Part shown: positions 47,524 through 56,340 of the stretch, piece by piece
Layout of the letters: each line of letters begins with the position of its first letter
Numbering within the stretch: position 1 is the first letter of the stretch
From: Cyanobacterium aponinum PCC 10605
GTDB lineage: Bacteria > Cyanobacteriota > Cyanobacteriia > Cyanobacteriales > Cyanobacteriaceae
Length of the DNA: 64,000 nt
Assembly (NCBI RefSeq): GCF_000317675.1
Contig: NC_019776.1
Location: 3,348,001-3,412,000, forward strand
Reading direction: 5' to 3'
Translations under genes and position numbers: made by a program
Notes under the pieces: model-generated
What the model saw: only the letters and a program-made list of their open reading frames with translations
What the model was told of the DNA's origin: nothing
The model's database searches: none

Positions 47524-50370
47524 TTAGCTTTTAACTCCAATATATTTTTCTAAAATCAATTTCAAATTATCCTGTTTTATTGGTTTACAAATATAGTCTT
47601 TCATCCCTACAGACTTACACACAGAAATAATATTTTCATCTTCATGGGCACTCATGGCAATAATAGGAGGTATTTGTCGATGAGAAAATTCTTGATAAAT
47701 TATTTCAGTAGCTTTAATGCCATTAATTTTAGGCATTTCAATATCCATAAAAATTAAATCATAATCTTCTTTTTTTAATATCTCAATAACTTCTTCTCCA
47801 TCCTTCGCAATTTTGACTGTATAGTTTAATTTATTGAGCAAATTGACAACTAATTTTTGATTGACTAAGTTATCTTCTGCCACTAATATTTTTCGCTTAA
47901 TTTCAGATGTATCTGATTTATCTACATTTGTAACAGAGGGGGTAATGACAGAAGAAAAATTATATATATATTCCAGTTTAAGAAACTGCTGTAATTTTTC
48001 AAAAATAATTTCCTTAATAAAAGGTTTATTAACCACTTCCTCACAACCAACTGCCAATATTTCACCTTTTTCTTCCATAAAGGCATGGGCAGTTAAAGCA
48101 ATAATAATAGTTTGATGAGAAGACTCAGTCATAGATTCTTTTTTCCTTATAGCACGAGTCGCTTGAAAACCATCCATTACAGGCATTCCTATATCCATCC
48201 AAATCAAATGGGGTTGCCAATCTTGCCAAATTTCCACTGCTTCTTTACCGTTAACCGCTTCTTTGAGAGAAAATCCCAAAGGTTGCAATAATTTAGTTAG
48301 AAGTAAACGATTATTATCTTCATCATCAACAATAAGGATACGATAGTTAGCAGTGTTTGCTTTAACACCGATAATTTTTCTTAAATTGAAAGCCTCTTTT
48401 TGATGAAATGGTAAGGAATCTGATTGAAAATTAATAGTAAACTCAAAAGTAGTACCTTGATTAAATTGACTTTTAACCTTTAACTCACCTCCCATCATCT
48501 TGACGAATTGCCGTGAAATAGTTAATCCTAATCCCGTGCCTTGTTTTGATTCTATCCCTGATTCAGTTTGAAAAAACGGGGTAAATAATTTCTCTAACTC
48601 TTCTGGCTTCATGCCTCTACCAGTATCAGTGATAGCAAAATAAATTTTGTTTTCTGTCTCCAAAACTGCCTTGACAGTGATACTACCTGCTTGCGTAAAT
48701 TTGAGAGAATTACTAATTAAATTTAACAGTATTTGTTTTAATTTTCTTTCATCTGCATACATAAATTCAGGGATATTATTATCTATCTCTAATAATAGAT
48801 TAATATTTTTCTCTGTCGCCTTAATTAATAACATTGATTTTAGAGATGAGGCTAATTCATAAAAATTAAAGGTACTATTATTTAAAACCATTTTTCCTGC
48901 CTCTATTTTTGATATTTCTAAAACTTCATTGATTAAAGACAGTAAATGTTCTCCACTATTAATAATAATTTGCAAATTTTCTTTTGTATCCTTCGTTATA
49001 TTTTCTTCTTCTAAAATTAACTGAGAAAAGCCTAAAATCGCATTTAAAGGAGTTCTTAATTCATGACTCATACTTGATAAAAAAACACTTTTTGCCTGAT
49101 TTGCTTTTTCTGCTATTTCTTTTGCTTTGCGTAAATCTTGGGTTCTGATTTTAACTTTTTCCTCTAATTGTTTATTAATATTTTTTAAATCTTTTTCTTT
49201 TTTAATTAAAGTGAATATCAATTCTTCAAAACTATTATAAAGCAATAATATTTCGTTTTGGATTTCAAAATAATTATTATAATATTTGTGTTTTTTAGTA
49301 TTAGCAAATAAAGTGCGATCGCACTTTACTATTTCATAATCACCTCGTCTGATTTGGTCTGCATAATATGCTAAATTAAGAAGAGGTTGAGTAAGATAAC
49401 TTGCAAAATACCAACCAATTAAAGAAAAAATAGTAGCTAATAATAAACCCCAAAATAATATTTTTTGTTGTAAAATTCCGATGGATTTAAAAGCCGTTAT
49501 CTTTGGTTGTCTTACAACTATACGCCATCCCAAATTATTTACAAGAAAATTCCCCTTATCTGCTTGAGTGCTGATAATATAGTCATTATTATTAAAAAAC
49601 TCAGTAGAAATAGCATCCTCTGGAGGAGAAGTAACGGTTTTTCCTCGCCAGCTATTTCCCGAGTCGAATAAAATTAAACCATCATTAGCTATGATTAAAA
49701 TTTGTATTTGTTGGTCATTAGGTATATTTTCCACTAAAGAATCTTCAACATCTTCAATCCAATTCCAACTTAAATGAGCCCCTAAAACTCCAGTTAAACT
49801 ACCCTGTTCACTGTAAACGGGAATTGACACATCCATAAATCTCAAAGGCTCACCACTAGGTAAAGGAGGTAATTTTCGAGCTAATAATTTTGCCTCATGC
49901 ACATCACCAATAAAAATTGATTTTAACCCCTCAATAAACCACGGGCGCTCATTTACTTTTTCTCCTTCCAACAACTTTCCCGTTGCTACTTCCACAATTC
50001 CCTCTGTGTTAGCAAAACCAATCCAAGCATAGTATTCATAACTATTCTGCAATTTTTCTAAAAATAAGCGTCTATCTTCGTTGTTATTAGTTGGATTACG
50101 AAATTGAGGTAAAATTGCCATATTTTCGATGTCATGTTGACGCTCAAATAATCCACGATTAAAAGTATTTGTTAATTCATTAGATATTTGTTGAAGAAAG
50201 ATAATTTTTTCCTTTTGGATATGACTTTTTAAAGATTGACTAACCACTAAACTAAAAATAATTGAAAGTAAAAATGTGGAAATGCCAAAAGAAAGAGCTA
50301 ATTTTTTTCTCAAATTAGAATTATTCCAAAATTGAGTCAGAGAAAAGGGGAAATAAAGGGGAAAAGTCAT
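47524..50370 (-). CDS. hybrid sensor histidine kinase with two receiver domains
   Basis: Transmembrane two-component sensor. The 948-residue protein has a membrane segment at about 25-45, an extracytoplasmic dCache-like domain (about 50-300), a second membrane segment (about 305-325) and a linker coiled coil. The kinase follows: HisKA with H436 in MSHELRTPLNAIL, and HATPase with NLISNSLKF and GTGLGLTISRQF. Two receiver domains have phosphoacceptors D726 and D876. There is no Hpt domain, so a separate phosphotransfer protein is expected. It is first in a same-strand run with the binding/VWA genes. Confidence 0.93.
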   Translation of the reverse strand: MTFPLYFPFSLTQFWNNSNLRKKLALSFGISTFLLSIIFSLVVSQSLKSHIQKEKIIFLQQISNELTNTFNRGLFERQHDIENMAILPQFRNPTNNNEDRRLFLEKLQNSYEYYAWIGFANTEGIVEVATGKLLEGEKVNERPWFIEGLKSIFIGDVHEAKLLARKLPPLPSGEPLRFMDVSIPVYSEQGSLTGVLGAHLSWNWIEDVEDSLVENIPNDQQIQILIIANDGLILFDSGNSWRGKTVTSPPEDAISTEFFNNNDYIISTQADKGNFLVNNLGWRIVVRQPKITAFKSIGILQQKILFWGLLLATIFSLIGWYFASYLTQPLLNLAYYADQIRRGDYEIVKCDRTLFANTKKHKYYNNYFEIQNEILLLYNSFEELIFTLIKKEKDLKNINKQLEEKVKIRTQDLRKAKEIAEKANQAKSVFLSSMSHELRTPLNAILGFSQLILEEENITKDTKENLQIIINSGEHLLSLINEVLEISKIEAGKMVLNNSTFNFYELASSLKSMLLIKATEKNINLLLEIDNNIPEFMYADERKLKQILLNLISNSLKFTQAGSITVKAVLETENKIYFAITDTGRGMKPEELEKLFTPFFQTESGIESKQGTGLGLTISRQFVKMMGGELKVKSQFNQGTTFEFTINFQSDSLPFHQKEAFNLRKIIGVKANTANYRILIVDDEDNNRLLLTKLLQPLGFSLKEAVNGKEAVEIWQDWQPHLIWMDIGMPVMDGFQATRAIRKKESMTESSHQTIIIALTAHAFMEEKGEILAVGCEEVVNKPFIKEIIFEKLQQFLKLEYIYNFSSVITPSVTNVDKSDTSEIKRKILVAEDNLVNQKLVVNLLNKLNYTVKIAKDGEEVIEILKKEDYDLIFMDIEMPKINGIKATEIIYQEFSHRQIPPIIAMSAHEDENIISVCKSVGMKDYICKPIKQDNLKLILEKYIGVKS

Positions 50371-50405
50371 AAAGCATATTTAGTTTGACTTATTTGTATC
50401 TATTA

Positions 50406-50542
50406 GAGTTGTTGCAAAATAACAAAAAAAACCTCTGAAAACTTTACTGAGTATAAGTTGTAGCCATTTGACGCTAGAAGTGTTTGTAAATCTTACATAG
50501 CAAGGATTTCGAGCATTTTAAGACATTATTTCACAACAAGTC
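50406..50542. mobile_element. 137-bp TA-flanked MITE (IS630/Tc1-like)
   Basis: Ends GAGTTGTTGCAAAATAA and, reversed, GACTTGTTGTGAAATAA are a 17-bp inverted repeat with three mismatches. TA dinucleotides flank both sides (50404-50405 and 50543-50544), the target of IS630/Tc1-type transposases. It carries no coding frame. The ends differ from those of the IS630 element just downstream, so that element is unlikely to be its source. Confidence 0.65.
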
Positions 50543-50728
50543 TATTATAAAAGCAAAAAGAAACGACTCTCTTGTTTTGAATATGATAAATTATCCCCAA
50601 AAAAGGTGTAGGATGTCAGGTGCTAGGTTTTAGGTTGAATTAAAATTGTTAATTTATAATCAGTAGGTCAGGGTAAAAATATAATGTTATATTAAGAAAA
50701 GTAAAAGAGACTCTCAAGGAGAAATATA

Positions 50729-51013
50729 ATGGGGGCAAGACTTCGAGTATTCCTCACTCCCACAGAGGAAATGACATTGAAACAAATGAGACAAGCAAAT
50801 AATCTTTGCCATCGGGTCAGAGAAAGAGCTGAAGCCATTTGTTTAAGTCATCATGGTTGGTATGTCGAAAAAATTGCAGTTTATCTTCATTGGACTGTAG
50901 AAACCGTCAGAAAAACATTGAATAAATGGCAACAAGAAGGACTAGGAGCATTGTATGAAAAAGGAAACGAGGACGTAAAAAAACTTGGCAAGAGTCAGAC
51001 TTACAATATTTAG
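50729..51013 (+). CDS. IS630 transposase, N-terminal part (helix-turn-helix)
   Basis: The 94-residue frame contains the DNA-binding helix-turn-helix (CHRVRERAEAICLSHHGW, VETVRKTLNKWQQEG). After L-Y-E-K the coherent sequence continues in the -1 frame (R-K-R-G-R-K-K-T-W-Q-E). The shift occurs at GAAAAAGG near 50957-50964, which fits an A-AAA-G slippage site, so it may be programmed. The last residues (NEDVKKLGKSQTYNI) would then be out-of-frame text. Confidence 0.78.
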   Translation: MGARLRVFLTPTEEMTLKQMRQANNLCHRVRERAEAICLSHHGWYVEKIAVYLHWTVETVRKTLNKWQQEGLGALYEKGNEDVKKLGKSQTYNI

Positions 51014-51188
51014 AAGAAACCTTACGAGATAGAGAACGAACATATAATAGTCAACAATTAGTCGCCAAATTGAAACAAGATCGAGGAATAAAACTAAGTG
51101 CGGATCATTTACGTCAGCTACTAAAAAAAAGGGCATCATCTGGAAGCGAACACGAACCTCTCATCAAAAGAAACAAGATTTAAAGAGG

Positions 51189-51776
51189 GTGAAGCAAAAA
51201 AGAGCAGATTTAGAAATGTTAGAAATAGCAGCGGCTTTAGGGGAAATAGATCTACTTTATGGAGATGAATCAGGTTTTTGTTGTTGGAGTGAAGCCACTT
51301 ATAGTTACTATTTTTGCGGAGAGCAAAAACGACAAGAACAAACAAAGAAAAGAGGAAAAAGATTGAGCATTATGGGAATTTGGCAACCATTGGCGGAATT
51401 CTTTTATGGTTTGGTGGTAGGAAGTCTCAAAAGCGAAGAGTTTATCGTCATGATGGATCAACAGGCAAAAATCGCCCAAGCTCAAAAGCGTATGAGAGTT
51501 GTAGTACTCGACAATGGTTCAATTCATGTAAGCAAGAAAGTGAAAGAAAAATATCAAGATTGGGAAGCTCAAGGGCTATATTTTTTCTTTTTGCCCGCTT
51601 ACTGCTCACAAATGAATCCCATCGAGTTGGAATGGCAACATCTAAAAGAAGAAGAATTAGCTGGGCAAATGTTTGAGAGTGAAAAAGAATTAGCTTGTCA
51701 CGTAATTTGGGGGTTGGAATCAAGGGGAGAGAAAAATAATCATAACCTAAAATTTATCAACCTAAAAACAGCTTAA
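51189..51776 (+). CDS. IS630 transposase, C-terminal DDE catalytic part
   Basis: The catalytic residues are intact: D in LLYGDESGFCCW, D in VVVLDNGSIH and E in QMNPIELEWQHLKEE. The coherent protein extends upstream of 51189 to the A-run at 51123-51130. There a second -1 shift is needed to join the middle segment (50965-51123; ESDLQYLEETLRDRERTYNS). The element therefore needs two frameshifts to make a full transposase and is probably inactive. Confidence 0.82.
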   Translation: MKQKRADLEMLEIAAALGEIDLLYGDESGFCCWSEATYSYYFCGEQKRQEQTKKRGKRLSIMGIWQPLAEFFYGLVVGSLKSEEFIVMMDQQAKIAQAQKRMRVVVLDNGSIHVSKKVKEKYQDWEAQGLYFFFLPAYCSQMNPIELEWQHLKEEELAGQMFESEKELACHVIWGLESRGEKNNHNLKFINLKTA

Positions 51777-51876
51777 CTATTTGTTACATAACTATGTTTT
51801 ATTCTCCTGACCTACTTCATTGCATTTTTGATTTTAGCAAAGCATTTTGTCAGTTAAATTTTTTACTGATTATTTT

Positions 51877-52043
51877 GGCTCTTTAGAGTGCGGTTATGAT
51901 AAATTAATAGAAAATAAATTCTATAACTTTTATTAAATAGTGTTCATGGTAAAATAAAAACTAAAAGTTTATAAATTATCATTTAATAATTGTCTATTGC
52001 CTACCAAACACTAATAATTTACACAACGAGAAGTAATAGAGTC
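51877..52043 (+). mobile_element. R1 MITE copy, 167 bp
   Basis: Starts GGCTCTTTAGAGTGCGGTTA and ends CAACGAGAAGTAATAGAGTC. It is flanked by perfect 8-bp repeats ATTATTTT at 51869-51876 and 52044-52051. It is shorter than the 185-bp copies mainly because the GCCTCTTGCC tandem units near the right end are reduced. Confidence 0.88.
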
Positions 52044-52066
52044 ATTATTTTATACTATTGACAATA

Positions 52067-53011
52067 TTAAACTCCAGAAATTTCTAAAAGTTTACTAATA
52101 TTGGGTACATAATAATCAAGACCAAATGATTGAGGATTAACGTATTTATCATAGGTAAAATAACGATAGTTTAAACAAAAATAGTCCCACTTTGCCATTT
52201 GAATATTAAAAACCTTAATAAAGACATTTGCTAACCAAATAGGTAGAGGAATTTGTAAATAGACTTTTTTATTTAGATAATTACCAATTTCTTTAATAGC
52301 TTGATTAACCGTTAAAGGAGAATTGGCTAACACTAATTTACGCTCAAAACTAGGATCTAATTTATCTCCATTTTCCACCAAATAACCGATAATAGTAGCA
52401 ATATCTTGACCATGAATAACATGAAAACCCCCATCAGCTTGAAACCAACGAATTAAGTTAAACCACTTCGGTAAATCTTTCAATCCAGCACTTAAATGGG
52501 AAGAGGGTTTCTTTTCATCTCCTCCAAAAACTAAAGTCGGATAAACAGTAATAATTTTTGGGTAAAGGGGATGTTTTTCTAATTGTGTAAAACACTGATA
52601 TTTTGTTTTTATATAATCTGTTCCAATTTCTCCTGCTTGGGGTAATAATTGATTTTTTTGATCTAAAATACTAGCTGTTGAAAAGTAAATTATACGCTCA
52701 CAATTTTTTTTATTTAAACAGTTAATTAAGTTAATATTTGCTTCTACATTTATTTGATAAGATTCTACTTCTCCTCCCCAACAAGTAGCTATTAGAATCG
52801 CAATATTAATAGTATTTAATATATCTTTATAAGCCAAAATATTTGTTAAATTATCTTCGATAATATTGATACCAGAACGATAATTATAATCAAATTTAAC
52901 TTTACTAGGATTTCTCACTAAAAAAAATAATTCATGGTTTGTATTTTTGATTAATAAATCAGCTATATAATGTCCTATACAACCGCTTCCACCAGTGATA
53001 AAAATACGCAT
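52067..53011 (-). CDS. NAD-dependent epimerase/dehydratase (extended SDR)
   Basis: The start is ATG 53011 (MRIFITGGSGCIG), since the upstream extension to 53062 has no family match. The 314-residue protein has the nucleotide-binding GGSGCIG at residues 7-13 and the catalytic YxxxK as Y-I-K-T-K. The FSTAS block before it and a C-terminal substrate domain follow the extended SDR pattern. It is probably active on a nucleotide sugar or isoprenoid-like substrate; this cannot be resolved. Its 3' end lies 15 bases from the R1 target duplication. Confidence 0.85.
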   Translation of the reverse strand: MRIFITGGSGCIGHYIADLLIKNTNHELFFLVRNPSKVKFDYNYRSGINIIEDNLTNILAYKDILNTINIAILIATCWGGEVESYQINVEANINLINCLNKKNCERIIYFSTASILDQKNQLLPQAGEIGTDYIKTKYQCFTQLEKHPLYPKIITVYPTLVFGGDEKKPSSHLSAGLKDLPKWFNLIRWFQADGGFHVIHGQDIATIIGYLVENGDKLDPSFERKLVLANSPLTVNQAIKEIGNYLNKKVYLQIPLPIWLANVFIKVFNIQMAKWDYFCLNYRYFTYDKYVNPQSFGLDYYVPNISKLLEISGV

Positions 53012-53231
53012 TTCTTTCAAATTATGGGAATAGATAGATAAAAAGTATAGCAATCCTCCCACTATTGTGTAAATTCTGTTGACCTTGCATTGAAAATGCT
53101 TGTAAATAAAATAATTAAGGACTGCGATGAATTACTGCTAAAATTAAACTAGAGTTATTGATTCATCAAGACATACTCAAGAATTAATATAAAAAGTATT
53201 TTATCTGTCACTGACTGACTAATTAGCTACC

Positions 53232-53816
53232 ATGAATCGAAGTATTACTCAAACTGTATTGAGTTTAATTGCCGTCTTAACCTTAAATTTTCCTGCAATG
53301 GCGAAGGTGCAACCTTCTCCTATTAATCAAGATTCTTCTGTACCTTGGTCAAAAGTTACGGAAGATTCCTTTGAGGGTAAAATTGTTTATGATAAGGATT
53401 TTGGTGGGTTTGGGGAAAGCTATGCAATTGTAAGTAGTTGGTCAAAACAAGCTATCCGTCTAAGTTATTTTTGGCAGATAAAAGAGGTTGATTACTATAA
53501 GCAAGTAAAACGAACTCGTAGTGTTTGGCGTAATAATAAGTATGAAGAAGAAGTTTATTGGGATCGAGAACCTGTTTACAAATATTCTTGGAAAAGCAAA
53601 AATCCAGAATATATAATGTTTTCTATCAATGGTCAATTATATGAATATCAGGGGGGGAAAATCTCTGATGACTTAATGAGTGCTTTAGCCAATGCACCTT
53701 CTACTAATTTAAAAATTCGCTTGGTATGGAGTGATGGTAGCACCACAGATGCGACTATTGGCAGTGGTACAGTTAATGCTTGGAAAACTATTTATCAAAT
53801 GGATAGTCAGGAATAA
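53232..53816 (+). CDS. exported protein of unknown function
   Basis: The 194-residue product has a signal peptide with likely cleavage after A-M-A (residue 24). The mature part is rich in Trp, Tyr and charged residues (SYFWQIKEVDYYKQVKRTRS, YWDREPVYKYSWKSKNP) and probably forms beta-strands. I do not recognise the family. It is a lone gene on the plus strand. Confidence 0.7.
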   Translation: MNRSITQTVLSLIAVLTLNFPAMAKVQPSPINQDSSVPWSKVTEDSFEGKIVYDKDFGGFGESYAIVSSWSKQAIRLSYFWQIKEVDYYKQVKRTRSVWRNNKYEEEVYWDREPVYKYSWKSKNPEYIMFSINGQLYEYQGGKISDDLMSALANAPSTNLKIRLVWSDGSTTDATIGSGTVNAWKTIYQMDSQE

Positions 53817-53849
53817 GGCAATTAGGGTAAGGCATAAATGGTAAAGGGC

Positions 53850-53884
53850 AAACCCCCCTTTATCCCCCCTCGAGAGGGGGGAGG
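53850..53884. repeat. CTCGAG palindrome module
   Basis: AAACCCCCCTTTATC then CCCCCCTCGAGAGGGGGG, the same unit as at 20993, 29337, 36857, 55350 and 60531. It lies 35-70 bases after the exported-protein gene. The strong GC palindrome could form a stem in RNA. Confidence 0.65.
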
Positions 53885-54014
53885 GCAAAGGTCATTAATT
53901 AGTTTTTCCCCAACACTCCAAAACCTGAATATCTTATTTTTTATCTCTTGTTTAATCACATATTAAAAAACTATAAATCCATATTCTCATTCTTTAATTA
54001 AATCAATTTTTTTA

Positions 54015-54902
54015 ATGTCGAATCATGTTTATCAAATTTTGTTGGTAGAAGATAATACTGATAATGCTCAACTAATAGAAAATCTTTTGTCTTCAGCTCA
54101 TCACTCGCCCCTCGCAGAAGGGTCTAATTTTTGTTTGTGTTGTGTTCAAAATTTAGCAGGAGCTTTACAGGTAATTAAAGAAAAAGATTTTGAGGCGATT
54201 ATCTTAGATTTAACTTTACCAGATGGCAAGGGTTTTGAGTCTTTATTAAAGTTAAAAGAAAATGCCCCCGATACCCCCATTATAATCCAAACGGATTCAA
54301 CGGATGAAGCAGTAATTGTTCGGGCTTTTCAGATGGGAGCAAATGGGTATTTAAGAAAGATAGATTTAGACTGTAACTCTTTGGTTTATGCTATTCGTTT
54401 AGCGATCGAACGTCAACAGTATGTGGAAAGATTATCTGCTTTAAAGCAACAAAAACAACAACAAGAAGAATTCGCTGGTTTAGAAAATTTGGCTCAATCG
54501 ATTCAACCGAGTATTACAGCGAGGATGTTTGCTTCTTCTGCGTTGAAAGATAGTATTCCTGATGTTTTCTCTCAGTTAACGGTTAAATATGGTCATTTAT
54601 TGGATTTATCTTTGGAAGAGAGGGCCTTGAAAGTGGATTATAATATAGCGGAGCAGTTACGACAATTGGCGGCGAAATTGGGCTTTTTTAAGGCTAGTCC
54701 AAGAGATGTTGTGGACATTCATACTAAAGCCTTAAAGGAAAGATGTAAAAATGTTAATTTAGCTAAAGTTCAAGCCTATGTGGATGAAGGTAGATTAAGA
54801 TTATTAGAATTAATGGGTTATTTAACTTCTTATTATCGTAAGTATTATATCGGTTTGAGTAATCTTACTATTCTATCTAGTTCCGATTCGGATGATATTT
54901 AA
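54015..54902 (+). CDS. response regulator with an unclassified C-terminal domain
   Basis: The N-terminal receiver domain (residues 5-130) has the acidic pair in VEDN, phosphoacceptor D65 in LDLTLPDG, the Thr/Ser in QTDSTDE and the lysine in YLRKID. The C-terminal region (about 150-285) is helical (EERALKVDYNIAEQLRQLAAKL, KVQAYVDEGRLRLLELMGYL) and does not look like an HTH output domain. The TAA is three bases before a kaiB-family gene. In Synechocystis 6803 the adjacent ORFs sll0485 and sll0486 (kaiB3) give the same pairing, as I recall. Confidence 0.85.
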   Translation: MSNHVYQILLVEDNTDNAQLIENLLSSAHHSPLAEGSNFCLCCVQNLAGALQVIKEKDFEAIILDLTLPDGKGFESLLKLKENAPDTPIIIQTDSTDEAVIVRAFQMGANGYLRKIDLDCNSLVYAIRLAIERQQYVERLSALKQQKQQQEEFAGLENLAQSIQPSITARMFASSALKDSIPDVFSQLTVKYGHLLDLSLEERALKVDYNIAEQLRQLAAKLGFFKASPRDVVDIHTKALKERCKNVNLAKVQAYVDEGRLRLLELMGYLTSYYRKYYIGLSNLTILSSSDSDDI

Positions 54903-54905
54903 TTC

Positions 54906-55181
54906 ATGAGTAACTATTTATTAAGGCTGTATATCACTGGTAATTCTCTTAACTCACAAAGAGCGATCGCTAATTTGTTGAAATTGTGTCGAGAGGAATT
55001 AAACAATAAATATCAGGTGGAGATTATTGACGTTTTGGAAGAACCAGCAAGGGCGGAAAGAGAAAAAATCCTTGTGACACCAACTTTGATAAAACAACTT
55101 CCTCCACCATTACAGAGAATTATTGGCGATTTATCGAATCGAGAAAATGTTATTTGTGGTTTGGATTTAATTGATCAATAG
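54906..55181 (+). CDS. KaiB-family protein (KaiB3-like)
   Basis: KaiB proteins have a thioredoxin-like, fold-switching structure and bind KaiC in the circadian clock. The 91-residue product matches well (LRLYITGNSLNSQRAI, VEIIDVLEEPARAE, KILVTPTLIKQLPPPLQRII, LSNREN). It ends GLDLIDQ where canonical clock KaiB has G-L-D-L-L-Y plus an acidic tail. The C-terminal tyrosine and tail are therefore missing, which argues against the core clock KaiB1. It is coupled to the response regulator upstream; no kaiA or kaiC is in the window. Confidence 0.85.
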   Translation: MSNYLLRLYITGNSLNSQRAIANLLKLCREELNNKYQVEIIDVLEEPARAEREKILVTPTLIKQLPPPLQRIIGDLSNRENVICGLDLIDQ

Positions 55182-55262
55182 TTTAGCTAACAAATTAACT
55201 CAAACTCTTAACGATTTTCTTTTTCTTACCCGAAGGTTTACATCTTGAATGCAAACTAACTT

Positions 55263-55512
55263 AACCTGAGTTCGGGATAAATTTTCATCTATGAATGATG
55301 GAGAAAAAAAGGCAAAAGGCAAGAGGCAAGAGGCAAACCCCCCTTATATCCCCCCTCGAGAGGGGGGAGGGCAAAGGAAAAATTAAGAATTAGGAATTAA
55401 AAACCCCGAACACTCATTATTTGTTACTCATTACTTTCTCTCAACACCTGCAACCTGCAACCTGAAACCTGACACCTACCCTTATCCAATATTCTTAAAC
55501 CGAACTGAGGTT
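55263..55512 (+). repeat. R2 repeat, 250 bp, near-identical to the copy at 29249
   Basis: Ends AACCTGAGTTCGG and CCGAACTGAGGTT. It differs from 29249-29497 by about three bases around the palindrome at 55350-55368. Flanks share TAACTTA on both sides (left ...CTAACTTA, right TAACTTAG), which may be a short target duplication. It fills the 400-base spacer before rpiA; the last 70 bases should hold the rpiA promoter. Confidence 0.85.
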
Positions 55513-55582
55513 AACTTAGAAGATTGTTTAATGATCGCCGATCACTGATAATAAGGGGTGTAAATTAGTAAAAAAGGTAAAT

Positions 55583-56290
55583 ATGACTACAACAGATCCC
55601 GTTGTAATTATGAAGCAGGAAGTCGGTAAAGCCGCCGCCGATAGAGTTCAATCTAATTCCATTGTTGGTTTAGGTACAGGTTCTACTACTGCTTATGCTA
55701 TTCAATATATTGGTGAGAGATTACAAAAAGGAGAATTAACTAATATTGTCGGTGTTCCTACTTCTTTTCAAGCTGAAGTATTAGCCAAAAAATATGGTAT
55801 TCCTTTAACTACCCTAGATGCTGTTACACATATTGATGTTGCCATTGATGGTGCGGATGAAGTTGATCCCCATAAAAATCTTATTAAAGGGGGTGGTGCC
55901 GCTCATACCCGTGAAAAAGTGGTAGATAGTCTCGCTAATCAATTTATCGTTGTGGTAGATAGCGGTAAACTGGTCGATAAGCTAGGCTCAACTTTTTTGC
56001 TTCCTGTGGAGGTCATTCCCATGGCAGTAACTCCAGTCATGAATAAATTAGAACAATTGGGGGGCAAACCAGAATTAAGAATGGGTATAAAAAAAGCTGG
56101 TCCTGTAGTTACAGATCAGGGTAATTTAGTTATTGATGTTAAATTTGAATCTATTGATAATCCCGCAGAATTAGAAAAAACCATTAATAATATGCCCGGC
56201 GTTTTAGAGAATGGCTTATTTGTCGGCGTTGCCGATGTCATTTTGGTAGGAGAAATCATAGACGGTAAACCTTCCGTCAAAGAAATATAA
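55583..56290 (+). CDS. rpiA: ribose-5-phosphate isomerase A
   Basis: Interconverts ribose-5-phosphate and ribulose-5-phosphate in the Calvin cycle and pentose phosphate pathway. The 235-residue protein has the family blocks [39 protein letters not shown] and the catalytic-site LPVEVIPMA. Confidence 0.97.
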   Translation: MTTTDPVVIMKQEVGKAAADRVQSNSIVGLGTGSTTAYAIQYIGERLQKGELTNIVGVPTSFQAEVLAKKYGIPLTTLDAVTHIDVAIDGADEVDPHKNLIKGGGAAHTREKVVDSLANQFIVVVDSGKLVDKLGSTFLLPVEVIPMAVTPVMNKLEQLGGKPELRMGIKKAGPVVTDQGNLVIDVKFESIDNPAELEKTINNMPGVLENGLFVGVADVILVGEIIDGKPSVKEI

Positions 56291-56311
56291 TTCTAGTTTG
56301 GAATAACTTAG

Positions 56312-56340
56312 GGTGGGCATTGCCCACCATTAAACTTTTT
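56312..56340 (+). terminator. rho-independent terminator after rpiA
   Basis: Stem GGTGGG / CCCACC (56312-56317 with 56323-56328) around a five-base loop, followed by ATTAAACTTTTT. It lies 22 bases after the rpiA stop. The U-run is on the plus strand, so it serves rpiA rather than the convergent gene. Confidence 0.62.

Larger units (their letters stand above)
50666..51812 (+). mobile_element. IS630-family insertion sequence with frameshifted transposase
   Basis: Ends GGTCAGG and CCTGACC are flanked by TA at 50664-50665 and 51813-51814, as expected for IS630. The inverted match extends over the duplication (AGTAGGTCAGG at 50662-50672 against 51806-51816). The 1147-bp body holds one transposase gene split over three frames. 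Confidence 0.85.

Noticed and set aside
54906-55181. Core circadian clock locus kaiABC
   Set aside because: No kaiA or kaiC is adjacent and the KaiB C-terminus is not of the clock type; only a KaiB homologue is supported.
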